A stretch of DNA of 64,000 bases, from the NCBI RefSeq assembly GCF_008710275.1, contig NZ_VYQE01000001.1, positions 930,001 to 994,000 on the forward strand, in the 5' to 3' direction. The translations under genes and the position numbers were made by a program. Under the pieces are notes generated by a model. The model saw only the letters and a program-made list of their open reading frames with translations. It was not told the DNA's origin and made no database searches. Source of the DNA: Histidinibacterium aquaticum (GTDB lineage: Bacteria > Pseudomonadota > Alphaproteobacteria > Rhodobacterales > Rhodobacteraceae). This document shows positions 7,821 through 15,804 of the stretch, one piece after another; within the stretch, counting starts at the first letter, position 1, and every line of letters begins with the position of its first letter.

Positions 7821-9281
7821 TCAGCTCCCCATCCGGGACTCGAGGCGGTCGACCATCTCGGCCGGAACCTCGTCCTGTTCCAGTTCCGACAGGATCCGCG
7901 TCTTGGCCTCGTCCGGCATCTCGGAGCCTTCGACGAAGGCGACGAGCCGGGCCTTGCGGTCGGGTTCCAGCCGGACCGTGGCGGGGGCCTCGGGCTGCAC
8001 CGCCTCGCCGCCGGGCAGCAGCGGATTGACCTTGATGCCCTCTCCGAGAAGTGGCGACCGCTCGGCGACCACGAGTTCGCCGGCCAGGTCGGTCTCCGCC
8101 CGGACGATGACGTCGTCGCCCTGCCGGCGCAGGGTCTCGACCGGGGCGGATGCAAGACGCTCGCCCTCGCCCACGACCAGGACCGTGCCGTCCGCGGCGA
8201 CGGCCGTTCCGGGCAGGCGGGCCACGCCCTCGAGCGGCGGCTCCTCGACGGAGAGCGTCACGAAGTCGCCGGGCCGGAAGCCCGGGGCCTCGTCCAGGCG
8301 TGCGAAGACGAGCCGGCCGGTCTGTCCTTCCGGAACGGCCGCGCTCACGCGGGAGAGGTGGCCGGTGGCGGTGAGGTCGAGACCCGAGACGTCGAGCGCC
8401 ACCGTAACCGGCGCATCGCGGAGTCGGCCCTCCTCGTCGAGCAGCCGCGCGTACTGGGCGGTCGAAACCCGGAAGGAGACCTCGAGCCGGTCGGGGTCGA
8501 TGAGCTGGGCCAGGAGCTCGTTGGCCGAGACGCGGCCGCCCTCGGTCACGGCCACCTCGGAGAGCGTCCCGGAGAAGGCCGCCGTGATCTCGGTGTCGGC
8601 CAGGGTGCGCTCGGCCTCCTCGACGTCGATCCCGGTCCGCGCGAGCTGGGTGCGGGCGCTGTCGATCCGCGCCTCGGCCTGGGCGATGGACTGGCGACGG
8701 GAGAGCACCGTGGCGCGGGCCGAGGAGGCGGCGAGTTCGGCGTCCTCGAGCGTCGCCGCCGTCGTCACGCCCCGCTCGGAAAGATCGCGCTGGCGGTCCA
8801 GAGCCTGCTCCCGAAGGGTCGCCTGCTGTTCGGCGGCGGCCAGTTCGTCGCGCGCCAGTTCGAGTGCACGCTCGGCGTCGCGCAGCTCCGCCTCGGCATC
8901 CTGCCGGTCCGCGCGCACGCGGGCGAGCGCCGCCTCGGCCTCGGTGGGATCGACGCGGATGAGCATCTCGCCCTCCTCGACCGAGCCGCCCTCGACGAAG
9001 TTCTCGGCCACCTCGATCACGGTCCCGCCGACGGAGGCGCGCAGGTCTAGGGTCCGCTGGCTGCGCAACTCGCCGAAGACCTCGAGCTCCGGCGTGACCT
9101 GCCCCGGCTCGAAGGGGATCACGTTGACGGAAACGACGCGCTCTCGCTGCGGGAAGCTGCGCGGCTCGGCGTTCATCCGTTGTTCCACGGCGTCGTAGAC
9201 CGTCCGTCCCGCCAGCGCGAAGAGCGCAAGTGTAAGGGACAGAAGGAAAATGCCGACGAGGCTTCGGCGCAGGAATCTCAT
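7821..9281 (-). CDS. RND efflux periplasmic adaptor (membrane fusion protein)
   Basis: The 486-residue protein starts MRFLRRSLVGIFLLSL with a membrane anchor, then a lipoyl-like half (LRASVGGTVIEVAENFVEGG), a long coiled-coil hairpin (about residues 115-225, rich in Ala/Glu/Arg/Gln), and beta-barrel and membrane-proximal domains. It links the RND permease to an outer-membrane channel. The start at 9281 was chosen over an upstream in-frame ATG at 9353 because of the anchor sequence and a GGGGAG ribosome-binding site. Its C terminus has an extra acidic/helical tail. It is first in a two-gene operon with the permease. Confidence 0.9.
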   Translation of the reverse strand: MRFLRRSLVGIFLLSLTLALFALAGRTVYDAVEQRMNAEPRSFPQRERVVSVNVIPFEPGQVTPELEVFGELRSQRTLDLRASVGGTVIEVAENFVEGGSVEEGEMLIRVDPTEAEAALARVRADRQDAEAELRDAERALELARDELAAAEQQATLREQALDRQRDLSERGVTTAATLEDAELAASSARATVLSRRQSIAQAEARIDSARTQLARTGIDVEEAERTLADTEITAAFSGTLSEVAVTEGGRVSANELLAQLIDPDRLEVSFRVSTAQYARLLDEEGRLRDAPVTVALDVSGLDLTATGHLSRVSAAVPEGQTGRLVFARLDEAPGFRPGDFVTLSVEEPPLEGVARLPGTAVAADGTVLVVGEGERLASAPVETLRRQGDDVIVRAETDLAGELVVAERSPLLGEGIKVNPLLPGGEAVQPEAPATVRLEPDRKARLVAFVEGSEMPDEAKTRILSELEQDEVPAEMVDRLESRMGS

Positions 9282-9440
9282 GGTCAGGCTCCCCGGGGGA
9301 CGATCCGGATTAGGTAGGAAGGTCGCGCGAAAGTCCACAACCGGGGGCTTCAACGATCCGTCAGGCCGGTTCCGTCGCCGCCGGGTGCCGGTTTTCGCAT
9401 CGCGGCGCGGGAGGGCCTTAGGCGGGACCGCCTCCGGCGG

Positions 9441-9463
9441 AGGTATTTTCGGCTAGATGAAGG
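9441..9463 (-). repeat. Dispersed repeat, family B, copy 1
   Basis: On the minus strand this reads CCTTCATCTAGCC, then GAAAA, then TACCT. It differs at two central positions from the identical copies at 9846-9875 and 25136-25165. It lies in the leader region of the efflux operon. See the related finding. Confidence 0.6.
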
Positions 9464-9466
9464 AGC

Positions 9467-9690
9467 GTTCACCCCCTGTTAACGACCTCCTGCCAGGGTC
9501 GTGGGGCGGTACAGGCTGAGGAGCCGATGACCGTGCTAGGTGAAGCCCCGCCCCGCGGATTGTCTCCGGGGGGCGGGGTGGATACCCGCGCGGCACTCCA
9601 CGGCAGGGGACCTGCCGACGTCTTGGCTCCATCGGCCGCAAGCGCCTCATATCGATAATACAGTGCATTACTCGGGCGTCAGGCCGGTCA
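9467..9690 (-). ncRNA. Candidate structured RNA or structured leader (low confidence)
   Basis: Minus-strand transcription from the possible promoter at 9655-9682 would give an RNA of roughly 180-220 bases. It would hold the 7-bp hairpin at 9601-9617, the long G/C hairpin at 9546-9578, the hairpin at 9482-9502, and complementary GCCGATG/CATCGGC segments (near 9629-9635 and 9522-9528) that could close a long-range helix. It matches no RNA family I recognise: tmRNA, RNase P, 4.5S and cobalamin riboswitch signatures are absent. Conservation in relatives is the needed test. Confidence 0.25.
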
Positions 9691-9845
9691 CCTGCACCTA
9701 GAGTTCCCATGCCTCTCGCCACGCGTCGTTAAGGTTAATCGGCGCGGACCAGGATGATCTCCCCACACCCAACCTCGAGGCTCCTCAGGACGGGCCGCGG
9801 CGCGCGCGACCGACCCACACTTCCGGGCTCCCATTCGCACGGGTC

Positions 9846-9875
9846 CCCTCCCCTTCATCTAGCCCCAAATACCTC
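9846..9875 (+). repeat. Dispersed repeat, family B, copy 2
   Basis: This 30-base stretch with core CTTCATCTAGCCCCAAATAC is identical to the copy at 25136-25165. It lies just downstream of moaB (minus strand, ends 9898). Confidence 0.7.
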
Positions 9876-9897
9876 AATGCGACCGCAGGGCTGGGCG

Positions 9898-10428
9898 CTA
9901 CTTCCGCCTCTGATGCTCGTCCAGCCGGGGCATGATCTCGACGAAGTTGCAGGGCTTGTGCCGATAGTCGAACTGGGGCGCGAGGATCTCGTCCCAGGCG
10001 TCACGGCAGGCCGAGGGCGAGCCCGGGAGCGCGAAGAGGTAGGTCCCCCTCGCAACGCCGGCCGTGGCGCGGCTCTGGACCGCCGAGGTCCCGATCTTCT
10101 GCATCGAGACCACAGCGAAAATCGTGCCGAAGGCGTCGATCTCCTTCTCGTAGACGTCGCGGTGCGCCTCGACCGAGACGTCCCGGCCCGTCAGGCCCGT
10201 CCCGCCGGTCGAGATCGCGACGTCGATCTCCGGGCTTTCGCACCACTCGCGGAGCTTTCCGGCGATCGCCTCGCGGTCGTCGGGCAGGATTGCCCGTGCG
10301 GCGAGGAGATGGCCCGCGTCCTCCAATCGGGCGACGAGCGTATCGCCGGACCTGTCGTCTTCGGCCGTCCGTGTATCGGAGACCGTCAGGATCGCGATGC
10401 GAAGGGGGATGAAGCGACGCTCGCTCAT
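9898..10428 (-). CDS. moaB: Molybdenum cofactor biosynthesis protein B
   Basis: The 176-residue protein belongs to the MoaB/MogA family, which acts on molybdopterin in molybdenum-cofactor synthesis (adenylylation). Family blocks are ILTVSDTRT near the N terminus, STGGTGLTGRDVS, and the C-terminal ALPGSPSACRDAWDEIL. It overlaps the upstream metallophosphoesterase gene by 4 bases, so the two are translationally coupled. A second molybdenum-cofactor gene, mobA, lies at 18.3-18.9 kb. The organism therefore probably makes molybdoenzymes, although none is encoded in this window. Confidence 0.92.
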   Translation of the reverse strand: MSERRFIPLRIAILTVSDTRTAEDDRSGDTLVARLEDAGHLLAARAILPDDREAIAGKLREWCESPEIDVAISTGGTGLTGRDVSVEAHRDVYEKEIDAFGTIFAVVSMQKIGTSAVQSRATAGVARGTYLFALPGSPSACRDAWDEILAPQFDYRHKPCNFVEIMPRLDEHQRRK

Positions 10429-11018
10429 TCTGTTTCGAACCAGTTCAGACCGGGGCCGAGGTTCGCCACGGTACAGGCGCCGATCGTGTCGCGGGCGCCC
10501 CAGTCGTCATGGATGTGACCGCAGAATAGGAAGCGCGGCGTCATCCGCTCGGCCGCTTCGCGCAGGGCGTCGGAGCCGATGTGGCCCTTTCCGGAGAGCC
10601 GGTCGCCCGCCCCCTTAGGCGGCGAATGCGACACGAGGATGTCCACCGCGTCGATCGGCGCGAGCAGCGCTTCGGCCTCGGCCTCGGTCATGTCGAAGCT
10701 GGACCAGGGCAGCGGCGGCAGGGGCGGGATGCCGCAGCCGATCCCGGCAATGGTCAGGCCGCCGAAGTCCGTCGTCTCGCCGTGCAGGACCGGGACGGAG
10801 GTTGCGGCGCGCAACGCGTCCAGCGTCTCGTTGTTGCCGCAGGTGAAGAGCGCCTTGCCGGCAATGGCCTCGAAGGGCGCGACAAACTCCTCGAGCCCGC
10901 GATGCTGGTTGGCGAAGTCGCCCGCGCCGATCACGAGGTCCGCGCCGGAGGCCGCCTCCAGGATCGCGTCGCGGGCGCCCGTGTCGAGGTGCAGGTCGGA
11001 GAAGGCAAGGATCTTCAT
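10425..11018 (-). CDS. Calcineurin-like metallophosphoesterase
   Basis: The 197-residue protein carries the metal-binding motifs of the superfamily in order: FSDLHLD near the N terminus, GAGDF, CGNNE (the GNHD-type motif with an Asn in place of the His), SHSPP and CGHIHDD. It should be a dinuclear-metal phosphoesterase of the cytoplasm; the substrate cannot be told from the sequence. The GNNE variant is unusual compared with the common GNHD/E and may affect activity. It is coupled to moaB by a 4-base overlap. Confidence 0.85.
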   Translation of the reverse strand: MKILAFSDLHLDTGARDAILEAASGADLVIGAGDFANQHRGLEEFVAPFEAIAGKALFTCGNNETLDALRAATSVPVLHGETTDFGGLTIAGIGCGIPPLPPLPWSSFDMTEAEAEALLAPIDAVDILVSHSPPKGAGDRLSGKGHIGSDALREAAERMTPRFLFCGHIHDDWGARDTIGACTVANLGPGLNWFETE

Positions 11019-11139
11019 GTGGGACTCTCAATTCGGTTCGGGCCGCAGGGCCCATCTCGGCGGGGGCGGGTCCCGGCCGCGTGATGGCCTCTCCGGGAGC
11101 CGCCGGTGGGCGCCGGTGGATCGGCCTGCGCCGGATCGA

Positions 11140-11952
11140 TCACGGGGCCCCCTTCAGCCGGGCCTCGACGTCGAGGAGATCCGCCCAGGCCTCGCGCTTG
11201 GCCTGGGGCTGGCGCAGGAGGTAGGCGGGGTGGAACATCGGCAGGGCCGGGACGCCCAAGACCTCGGTCCACTGCCCGCGCAGCCGCGTGATGCCGGACT
11301 TCCCGAGCAACGCGTCGCAGGGCGTGTTGCCCATGAGAACCAAGACCTCGGGCGCGGCGAGGGCGATGTGCTTCTCGAGGAAAGGCAGGAACATCTGCAC
11401 CTCGGCCCGCTCGGGGCGGCGATTCTCGGGCGGGCGCCAGGGCAGGAGGTTGGTGATGTAGACGGCGCTGTCCGGGGCGCCGTCCCGGGCAAGGCCGATG
11501 GCGCCGAGCATCCGGTCGAGCATTTGCCCGGCGCGGCCGACGAAGGGCTTGCCCTGGCGGTCCTCGTCTCGGCCGGGGGCCTCTCCCACGATCATGAGCC
11601 GTGCGCCGGGCTGGCCGTCGGCGAAGACGAAGCTGCGGGCCCCGGCCTTGAGCGCGCAGTGTTCGAAGGCCTGCATGGCGGCAGCGAGCTGGTGCAGGTC
11701 GGAGGCCGCTCCGGCGGCGGCACGGGCCTCGGCGACGGGGTCGGGCTCGGCCATCGGCGGGGGCGGCGCAAGCGGAGCGGCGGGAACGGCGGAGGGCTGC
11801 GCGGGGCCGGCCTCCGGTTGCGGCTGCGGCTCGGGCGGCGGCGCGAGGGCGTAACGGTCCACGGGCGCGTCGAGGATCGCCTCGTCCGCCCCGAGCTCGA
11901 TCTGCCAGTCGAGCGCGGCCTTCGCCGCCCAGAAGCTCTGCGCCGATTCCAT
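11140..11952 (-). CDS. Uracil-DNA glycosylase, family 4-like
   Basis: The 270-residue protein has the family 4 glycosylase motifs: motif A MIVGEAPGRDEDRQGKPFVG, the NLLPWRPPENR block and motif B HPAYLLR. It would remove uracil from DNA for base-excision repair. Family 4 enzymes usually hold a 4Fe-4S cluster through four cysteines. Only two cysteines are visible in the catalytic part (EHCALK and NTPCDAL), so the cluster is probably missing. A Pro/Ala-rich linker (about residues 37-72) separates an N-terminal helix from the catalytic domain. It is divergent from pyrB. Confidence 0.87.
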   Translation of the reverse strand: MESAQSFWAAKAALDWQIELGADEAILDAPVDRYALAPPPEPQPQPEAGPAQPSAVPAAPLAPPPPMAEPDPVAEARAAAGAASDLHQLAAAMQAFEHCALKAGARSFVFADGQPGARLMIVGEAPGRDEDRQGKPFVGRAGQMLDRMLGAIGLARDGAPDSAVYITNLLPWRPPENRRPERAEVQMFLPFLEKHIALAAPEVLVLMGNTPCDALLGKSGITRLRGQWTEVLGVPALPMFHPAYLLRQPQAKREAWADLLDVEARLKGAP

Positions 11953-12016
11953 GGCGCGAGACTACCGGCGGAGGCCGGGAATGTGCAGGCGGAAATGGTG
12001 CGGGCATCGCGCCGCC

Positions 12017-12046
12017 TTGTCTTGACCCGGCCGGGCTTTCTATAAG
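12017..12046 (+). promoter_or_regulatory. Candidate promoter of the pyrB operon
   Basis: TTGTCT (12017-12022) and TATAAG (12041-12046) are separated by 18 bases, upstream of pyrB (12070), which has a GGAGG ribosome-binding site at 12057-12061. This sigma-70-type reading rests on sequence only. Confidence 0.45.
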
Positions 12047-12069
12047 CCCCCGAGCCGGAGGGACCGCCG

Positions 12070-13026
12070 ATGACGTTCACGCAGAGCCATCTTCTGGGGA
12101 TCGAGCCGCTGCACCCGGTGGAAATCACCGCCCTGCTCGACCTGGCCCAGGACTACGCCGAGGCCGCGCGCGCCGGGCGGCGGCGCTGGGACGCGCTGTC
12201 GGACATGACGCAGATCAACATGTTCTTCGAGGCCTCGACCCGCACCCAGTCGAGCTTCGAGCTCGCGGGCAAGCGGCTGGGCGCCGAGGTGATGTCGATG
12301 GCGATGCAGTCCTCCTCGCTGAAGAAGGGCGAGACGCTGATCGACACGGCGCTCACGCTCAACGCCATGCGGCCCGACCTGCTGGTGGTGCGGCATCCGA
12401 ACTCGGGCGCGGTGGACCTGCTCGCGCAAAAAGTGACCTGCGCCGTGCTGAACGCGGGCGACGGGCGGCACGAGCACCCGACGCAGGCGCTGCTCGACGC
12501 ACTGACGATCCGCCGGGCGAAGGGGCGGCTCCATCGGCTCACCGTCGCGATCTGCGGCGACATCGCCCATTCGCGGGTGGCGCGGTCGAACATCCTGCTG
12601 CTGGGCAAGATGGAGAACCGGGTGAGGCTCGTCGGCCCTCCCACCCTGATGCCGGCCGGCGTCTCGGACTTCGGGGTCGAGGTCGAGGACGACATGGAGC
12701 GGGGGCTCAAGGACGCCGACGTGGTGATGATGCTGCGGCTCCAGAAGGAGCGGATGGACGGCGGCTTCATCCCTTCCGAGCGAGAGTACTTCCACCGCTA
12801 CGGGCTGGACGCCGCGAAGCTCGCCCATGCCAAGCCCGACGCCATCGTCATGCACCCCGGCCCGATGAACCGCGGGGTGGAGATCGACGGGACCATTGCC
12901 GACGACATCAACCGCTCGGTCATCCAGGAGCAGGTGGAGATGGGCGTCGCGGTGCGCATGGCCGCGATGGACCTGCTGGCCCGGAACCTGCGTGCCGCCC
13001 GTGCTCCGCAGGGCGTCATGGCCTAG
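12070..13026 (+). CDS. pyrB: Aspartate carbamoyltransferase catalytic subunit
   Basis: PyrB joins carbamoyl phosphate and aspartate, the committed step of pyrimidine synthesis. The 318-residue length is typical of the catalytic chain. The carbamoyl-phosphate loop [14 protein letters not shown] and the block [13 protein letters not shown] are intact, as is the C-terminal [11 protein letters not shown]. No regulatory chain (pyrI) follows. The gene heads a plus-strand cluster with two small membrane-associated proteins and a pyrC homologue that lacks catalytic residues. This resembles class A enzymes, in which an inactive dihydroorotase-like chain is needed for PyrB assembly; that role here is inference. 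Confidence 0.96.
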   Translation: MTFTQSHLLGIEPLHPVEITALLDLAQDYAEAARAGRRRWDALSDMTQINMFFEASTRTQSSFELAGKRLGAEVMSMAMQSSSLKKGETLIDTALTLNAMRPDLLVVRHPNSGAVDLLAQKVTCAVLNAGDGRHEHPTQALLDALTIRRAKGRLHRLTVAICGDIAHSRVARSNILLLGKMENRVRLVGPPTLMPAGVSDFGVEVEDDMERGLKDADVVMMLRLQKERMDGGFIPSEREYFHRYGLDAAKLAHAKPDAIVMHPGPMNRGVEIDGTIADDINRSVIQEQVEMGVAVRMAAMDLLARNLRAARAPQGVMA

Positions 13027-13089
13027 GGTGCATCCGATCCGCCCCGACCTGCGTTGGACCGGCGACCGAAACCTGACCGGAGAGGCTCC

Positions 13090-13611
13090 ATGACCACCAT
13101 GACCGTCCCCGAGAACGAACACGGCCATGCCCGTGTCTTCGCCGTCGACCTGCGCGACGAGGAGGCCGAAGGCTTCCGCCAGAGGATCGGGGATGCGCTG
13201 GGCGCGGAGCCCGAGGAGGGGAAGTACGAGTACTTCCCCGTCTCCAACCTGGAGGGGCTGGGCCTCGCCGGGTATCTCGTCGAGGGGCTGGGCATGGAGG
13301 CGGACCAGGTCCGCGCCGATACCGGCCGACTCAACGCGATCAAGGGATACGTGCTGATCGTGCTGTCCTCGGGCGTGCGGGGCAAGACGCTCACGCCGGG
13401 CTCGCCGCTACGCTGGATCGGGACCTATTCGGAGCCCGTTCGCGTGGGCTCGATGGACAAGCTGCGCTCCGAGTCCGCCGCCGGACGGAGCGAGGAGAAG
13501 GAACCCGCACCACCGCCGAAGCGGAGCGATGCTGCGATGTCGGGGCGGATCGCCGTGGCCGCCATCGCCGTCCTACTTCTGCTGGTCCTCGTGATGATCC
13601 TCATCGCGTGA
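13090..13611 (+). CDS. Conserved hypothetical protein with C-terminal membrane anchor
   Basis: The 173-residue protein has a soluble, charged N-terminal part (about residues 1-125), a Lys/Glu/Pro-rich linker and one C-terminal hydrophobic helix (about residues 152-173), so it looks tail-anchored in the inner membrane. The start at 13090 has a GGAGAGG ribosome-binding site 5 bases upstream; an in-frame ATG at 13054 lacks this. It lies between pyrB and the PH-like gene and overlaps the latter by 4 bases (GTGA). I recognise no known domain. Confidence 0.75.
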   Translation: MTTMTVPENEHGHARVFAVDLRDEEAEGFRQRIGDALGAEPEEGKYEYFPVSNLEGLGLAGYLVEGLGMEADQVRADTGRLNAIKGYVLIVLSSGVRGKTLTPGSPLRWIGTYSEPVRVGSMDKLRSESAAGRSEEKEPAPPPKRSDAAMSGRIAVAAIAVLLLLVLVMILIA

Positions 13612-14036
13612 CTGAGCTGACCCCGCAGACGCCCCTTGAGCCCGGCGAGAGGGTCATCGAGAGCTTCGCGCCGGACCGGCGGACCTACCTGCGCGACCAT
13701 GCCTGGCTCGCCGTGCTGGCGATGGCGGGGGGCATGGCGGTGCTGTGGCTTCTGGGAAACCCGTACCTGTGGACAGGGGCGGTGGGCGGCCTCGCCGCCA
13801 TCGCCCTGCGTGGCTGGTACCTTGCCTCCGAAGAGCTTTCGGCGCGCTGGGATCTGACCGACCGGCGGCTGCTGGGGCCGGGCGACCGCTCCGTTTCGCT
13901 CGACCGGATCGACAAGGTCCGGGTCATCGCCTCGGCCGTTCAGGTCATCTCGCTCGACGGCCGAAAGCATCTGATCCGATTTCTCCCGGACCCGCAGGCG
14001 GCGCGCCGGGCGATCGAAGCGGCAAGGCCGGGCTGA
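13608..14036 (+). CDS. Small membrane protein with bacterial PH-like domain
   Basis: The 142-residue protein has two hydrophobic helices (about residues 33-70) and a C-terminal segment typical of bacterial PH-like (YdbS/bPH2-type) proteins: ARWDLTDRRLL, SLDRIDKVRVI and ISLDGRKHLIRF. It starts with GTG, which overlaps the TGA of the preceding gene, indicating coupling. Its place between pyrB and pyrC suggests co-transcription with pyrimidine genes, but no biochemical link is known to me. Confidence 0.68.
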   Translation: MTELTPQTPLEPGERVIESFAPDRRTYLRDHAWLAVLAMAGGMAVLWLLGNPYLWTGAVGGLAAIALRGWYLASEELSARWDLTDRRLLGPGDRSVSLDRIDKVRVIASAVQVISLDGRKHLIRFLPDPQAARRAIEAARPG

Positions 14037-14113
14037 CGCCACAATGCTTCCCGGCTGACATTGCCGCCGCGGGGAGGTAGGAGGCCCGGAAGCTTGAGAA
14101 CGCGAGCCGACCC

Positions 14114-15373
14114 ATGACCCTGATCGCCAATGCCCGCCTGATCGACCCTGAACGCGACGAGGTTCGCCATGGGGGTCTCCGGATCGAGGAGGGCAGGATA
14201 TCGGCGGCCTGGGAGGGCGGCGAAATCCCCGAGGGCGCGATCGACTGTGCCGGGGCCTGCCTCGCGCCCGGGATCGTGGACCTCGGCGTGAAGGTCTCGG
14301 AACCCGGCGAGCGGCACAAGGAGAGCTTTCGCTCGGCCGGTCGCGCCGCGGCGGCGGGTGGCGTGACCACCATGGTCACCCGGCCCGACACCGATCCGCC
14401 TATCGATACGCCGGAGACGCTGGAGTTCGTCAGTCGTCGGGGTCAGGCGGACGCGGCGGTGCGGGTGCTGCCCATGGCGGCACTCACCAAGGGGCGGCAA
14501 GGCGGCGAGATGACCGAGATCGGGCTGTTGCTCGACGCGGGGGCGGCGGCCTTCACCGACTCCGCCGTGGTGCGAGACACCAAGGTCTATGCACGCGCGC
14601 TGGCCTATGCCCGGTCGCTGGGCGCGCTAGTCGTCGCCCATGCGCAGGAGCCCGGCCTCTCCGCCGGTGCCTGCGCGACCTCGGGCAAGTTCGCCTCGCT
14701 GCGTGGCCTACCCGCGGTCTCGGCCATGGCCGAGCGGATGGGCCTCGACCGGGAGATCGGCCTGTTGGAGATGACGGGCGGGCGGCTGCACATCGACCAG
14801 ATCACGACCGCCCGCGCGCTGCCGCCGCTGGAGAGGGCCAAGCGCAACGGCTTCGACATCACGGCGGGGGTCAGCATCCACCACCTGACGCTCAACGAGT
14901 TCGACGTCGCGGACTATCGGACCTTCTTCAAGCTGGTCCCGCCCCTGAGGTCCGAGGACGACCGGAAGGCGGTGGTCGAGGCCGTGGCGTCGGGTCTCAT
15001 CGATATCGTCTGCTCGATGCACACGCCGCAGGACGAAGAGAGCAAGCGGCTGCCCTACGAGGAGGCCGCGAGCGGTGCGGTCGGGCTGGAGACCTTCCTG
15101 CCGGCCGCGATGCGGCTCTTCCATTCGGGCGACCTGACGCTGCCGCAGATCTTCCGGGCGGTGTCGCTGGCGCCGTCGCGCCGGTTGGGACTGGAGACCG
15201 GGCGGATCGCCGAGGGGGCACCGGCGGACCTCGTGCTTTTCGACGACGGGGCGCCCTTCGTTCTCGACCGGTTCACGCTGCAGTCGAAATCCAAGAACAC
15301 GCCCTTCGACGGGGCACGGATGCAGGGGCGCGTGCTCGGCACCTGGGTCGCGGGGAGGCGGGTGCATGGATGA
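14114..15373 (+). CDS. pyrC: Dihydroorotase-like protein without catalytic residues (pseudo-PyrC)
   Basis: The 419-residue protein aligns with class I dihydroorotase, which closes carbamoyl aspartate to dihydroorotate. The metal-binding DxHxH motif is replaced by DLGVK (residues 56-60), and the late catalytic Asp-His block reads SMH (301-303), so the metal site is destroyed. The fold signatures AAAGGVTTMV and SIHHLTLNE remain. Such inactive homologues next to pyrB are known to serve as structural partners of aspartate carbamoyltransferase. The active dihydroorotase must then be encoded elsewhere. It overlaps the CPBP gene by 4 bases. Confidence 0.85.
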   Translation: MTLIANARLIDPERDEVRHGGLRIEEGRISAAWEGGEIPEGAIDCAGACLAPGIVDLGVKVSEPGERHKESFRSAGRAAAAGGVTTMVTRPDTDPPIDTPETLEFVSRRGQADAAVRVLPMAALTKGRQGGEMTEIGLLLDAGAAAFTDSAVVRDTKVYARALAYARSLGALVVAHAQEPGLSAGACATSGKFASLRGLPAVSAMAERMGLDREIGLLEMTGGRLHIDQITTARALPPLERAKRNGFDITAGVSIHHLTLNEFDVADYRTFFKLVPPLRSEDDRKAVVEAVASGLIDIVCSMHTPQDEESKRLPYEEAASGAVGLETFLPAAMRLFHSGDLTLPQIFRAVSLAPSRRLGLETGRIAEGAPADLVLFDDGAPFVLDRFTLQSKSKNTPFDGARMQGRVLGTWVAGRRVHG

Positions 15374-15804
15374 GCGCGCGGGTCGAGACCGCCGCGGCGG
15401 CGCTGCTCTTCGCGGGCGTCGCGCTGCTGGTGCCGGGCGCGACGGGCGTCCTGGGAGCGTGGAGCCCGGATCCGGGCCGCTGGCCGAGGATGCTGGCCGC
15501 ACTTGCCGTACCGGCGTTCGCGGAAGAGCTGGTGTTCCGGGGGCCGCTCCTGCGGTGGCGCTCGCGCGCCCTCGCGGCGGCGCTGCTCGCGGCCTACGTC
15601 GCTTGGCACCCCTTGGCAGCGGCGCTCTGGCGACCCGAGTTCGTGCCGCTGTTTACCTCCCCCGCCTTCCTGTTTCTGACGGCATTGCTCGGCGGGGTGG
15701 CCCTGACGCTCACGCTGAGGCATCGCAGACTCTGGCCGGCCGTGGTGCTGCACTGGCTGGCGGTCGCCGGATGGTTGCTGTTCTGGGGAGGTCCAAGTGT
15801 CTGA
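15370..15804 (+). CDS. CPBP-family intramembrane glutamic protease-like protein
   Basis: The 144-residue, strongly hydrophobic protein has about four membrane helices. It carries the CPBP (Abi/CAAX-processing) motif FAEELVFRGPLL, whose paired glutamates and arginine form the putative active site, and histidines in AWHPL and VLHWL that may complete it. Family members act as intramembrane proteases or immunity-like proteins; the substrate is unknown. The ATG overlaps the pyrC stop, and the 3' end overlaps plsY by 8 bases, so it belongs to the same transcript. Confidence 0.8.
   Translation: MSARVETAAAALLFAGVALLVPGATGVLGAWSPDPGRWPRMLAALAVPAFAEELVFRGPLLRWRSRALAAALLAAYVAWHPLAAALWRPEFVPLFTSPAFLFLTALLGGVALTLTLRHRRLWPAVVLHWLAVAGWLLFWGGPSV

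Larger units (their letters stand above)
9282..9897. other. 616-base intergenic region with several strong hairpins and two repeat copies
   Basis: No convincing protein frame was seen. The region holds two copies of repeat family B (9441-9463 and 9846-9875) and three strong hairpins: 9482-9487 with 9497-9502; 9546-9558 with 9566-9578 (12 of 13 pairs); and 9601-9607 with 9611-9617. A possible minus-strand promoter (-35 at 9677-9682 reading CTGACG, 16-base spacer, -10 at 9655-9660 reading TATTAT) would transcribe through the hairpins toward the adaptor gene. It may be a long untranslated leader of the efflux operon or a separate small RNA. Confidence 0.5.

Noticed and set aside
4422-9050. A 1542-codon plus-strand open frame
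   Set aside because: It is antisense to the RND permease and adaptor genes, is rich in His/Arg/Gly/Asp repeats, has no recognisable domain, and is the usual shadow of high-GC coding DNA.
9453-9722. 89-codon minus-strand frame in the 9.3-9.9 kb gap
   Set aside because: It is Arg/Pro/Gly-rich, lacks a ribosome-binding site and a known motif, and covers the strong hairpins, which are better explained as RNA or leader structure.
9730-9741. TTAAGGTTAAT as a possible CtrA site
   Set aside because: The spacing between the TTAA half-sites is 2 bases instead of the 7 of the CtrA consensus.
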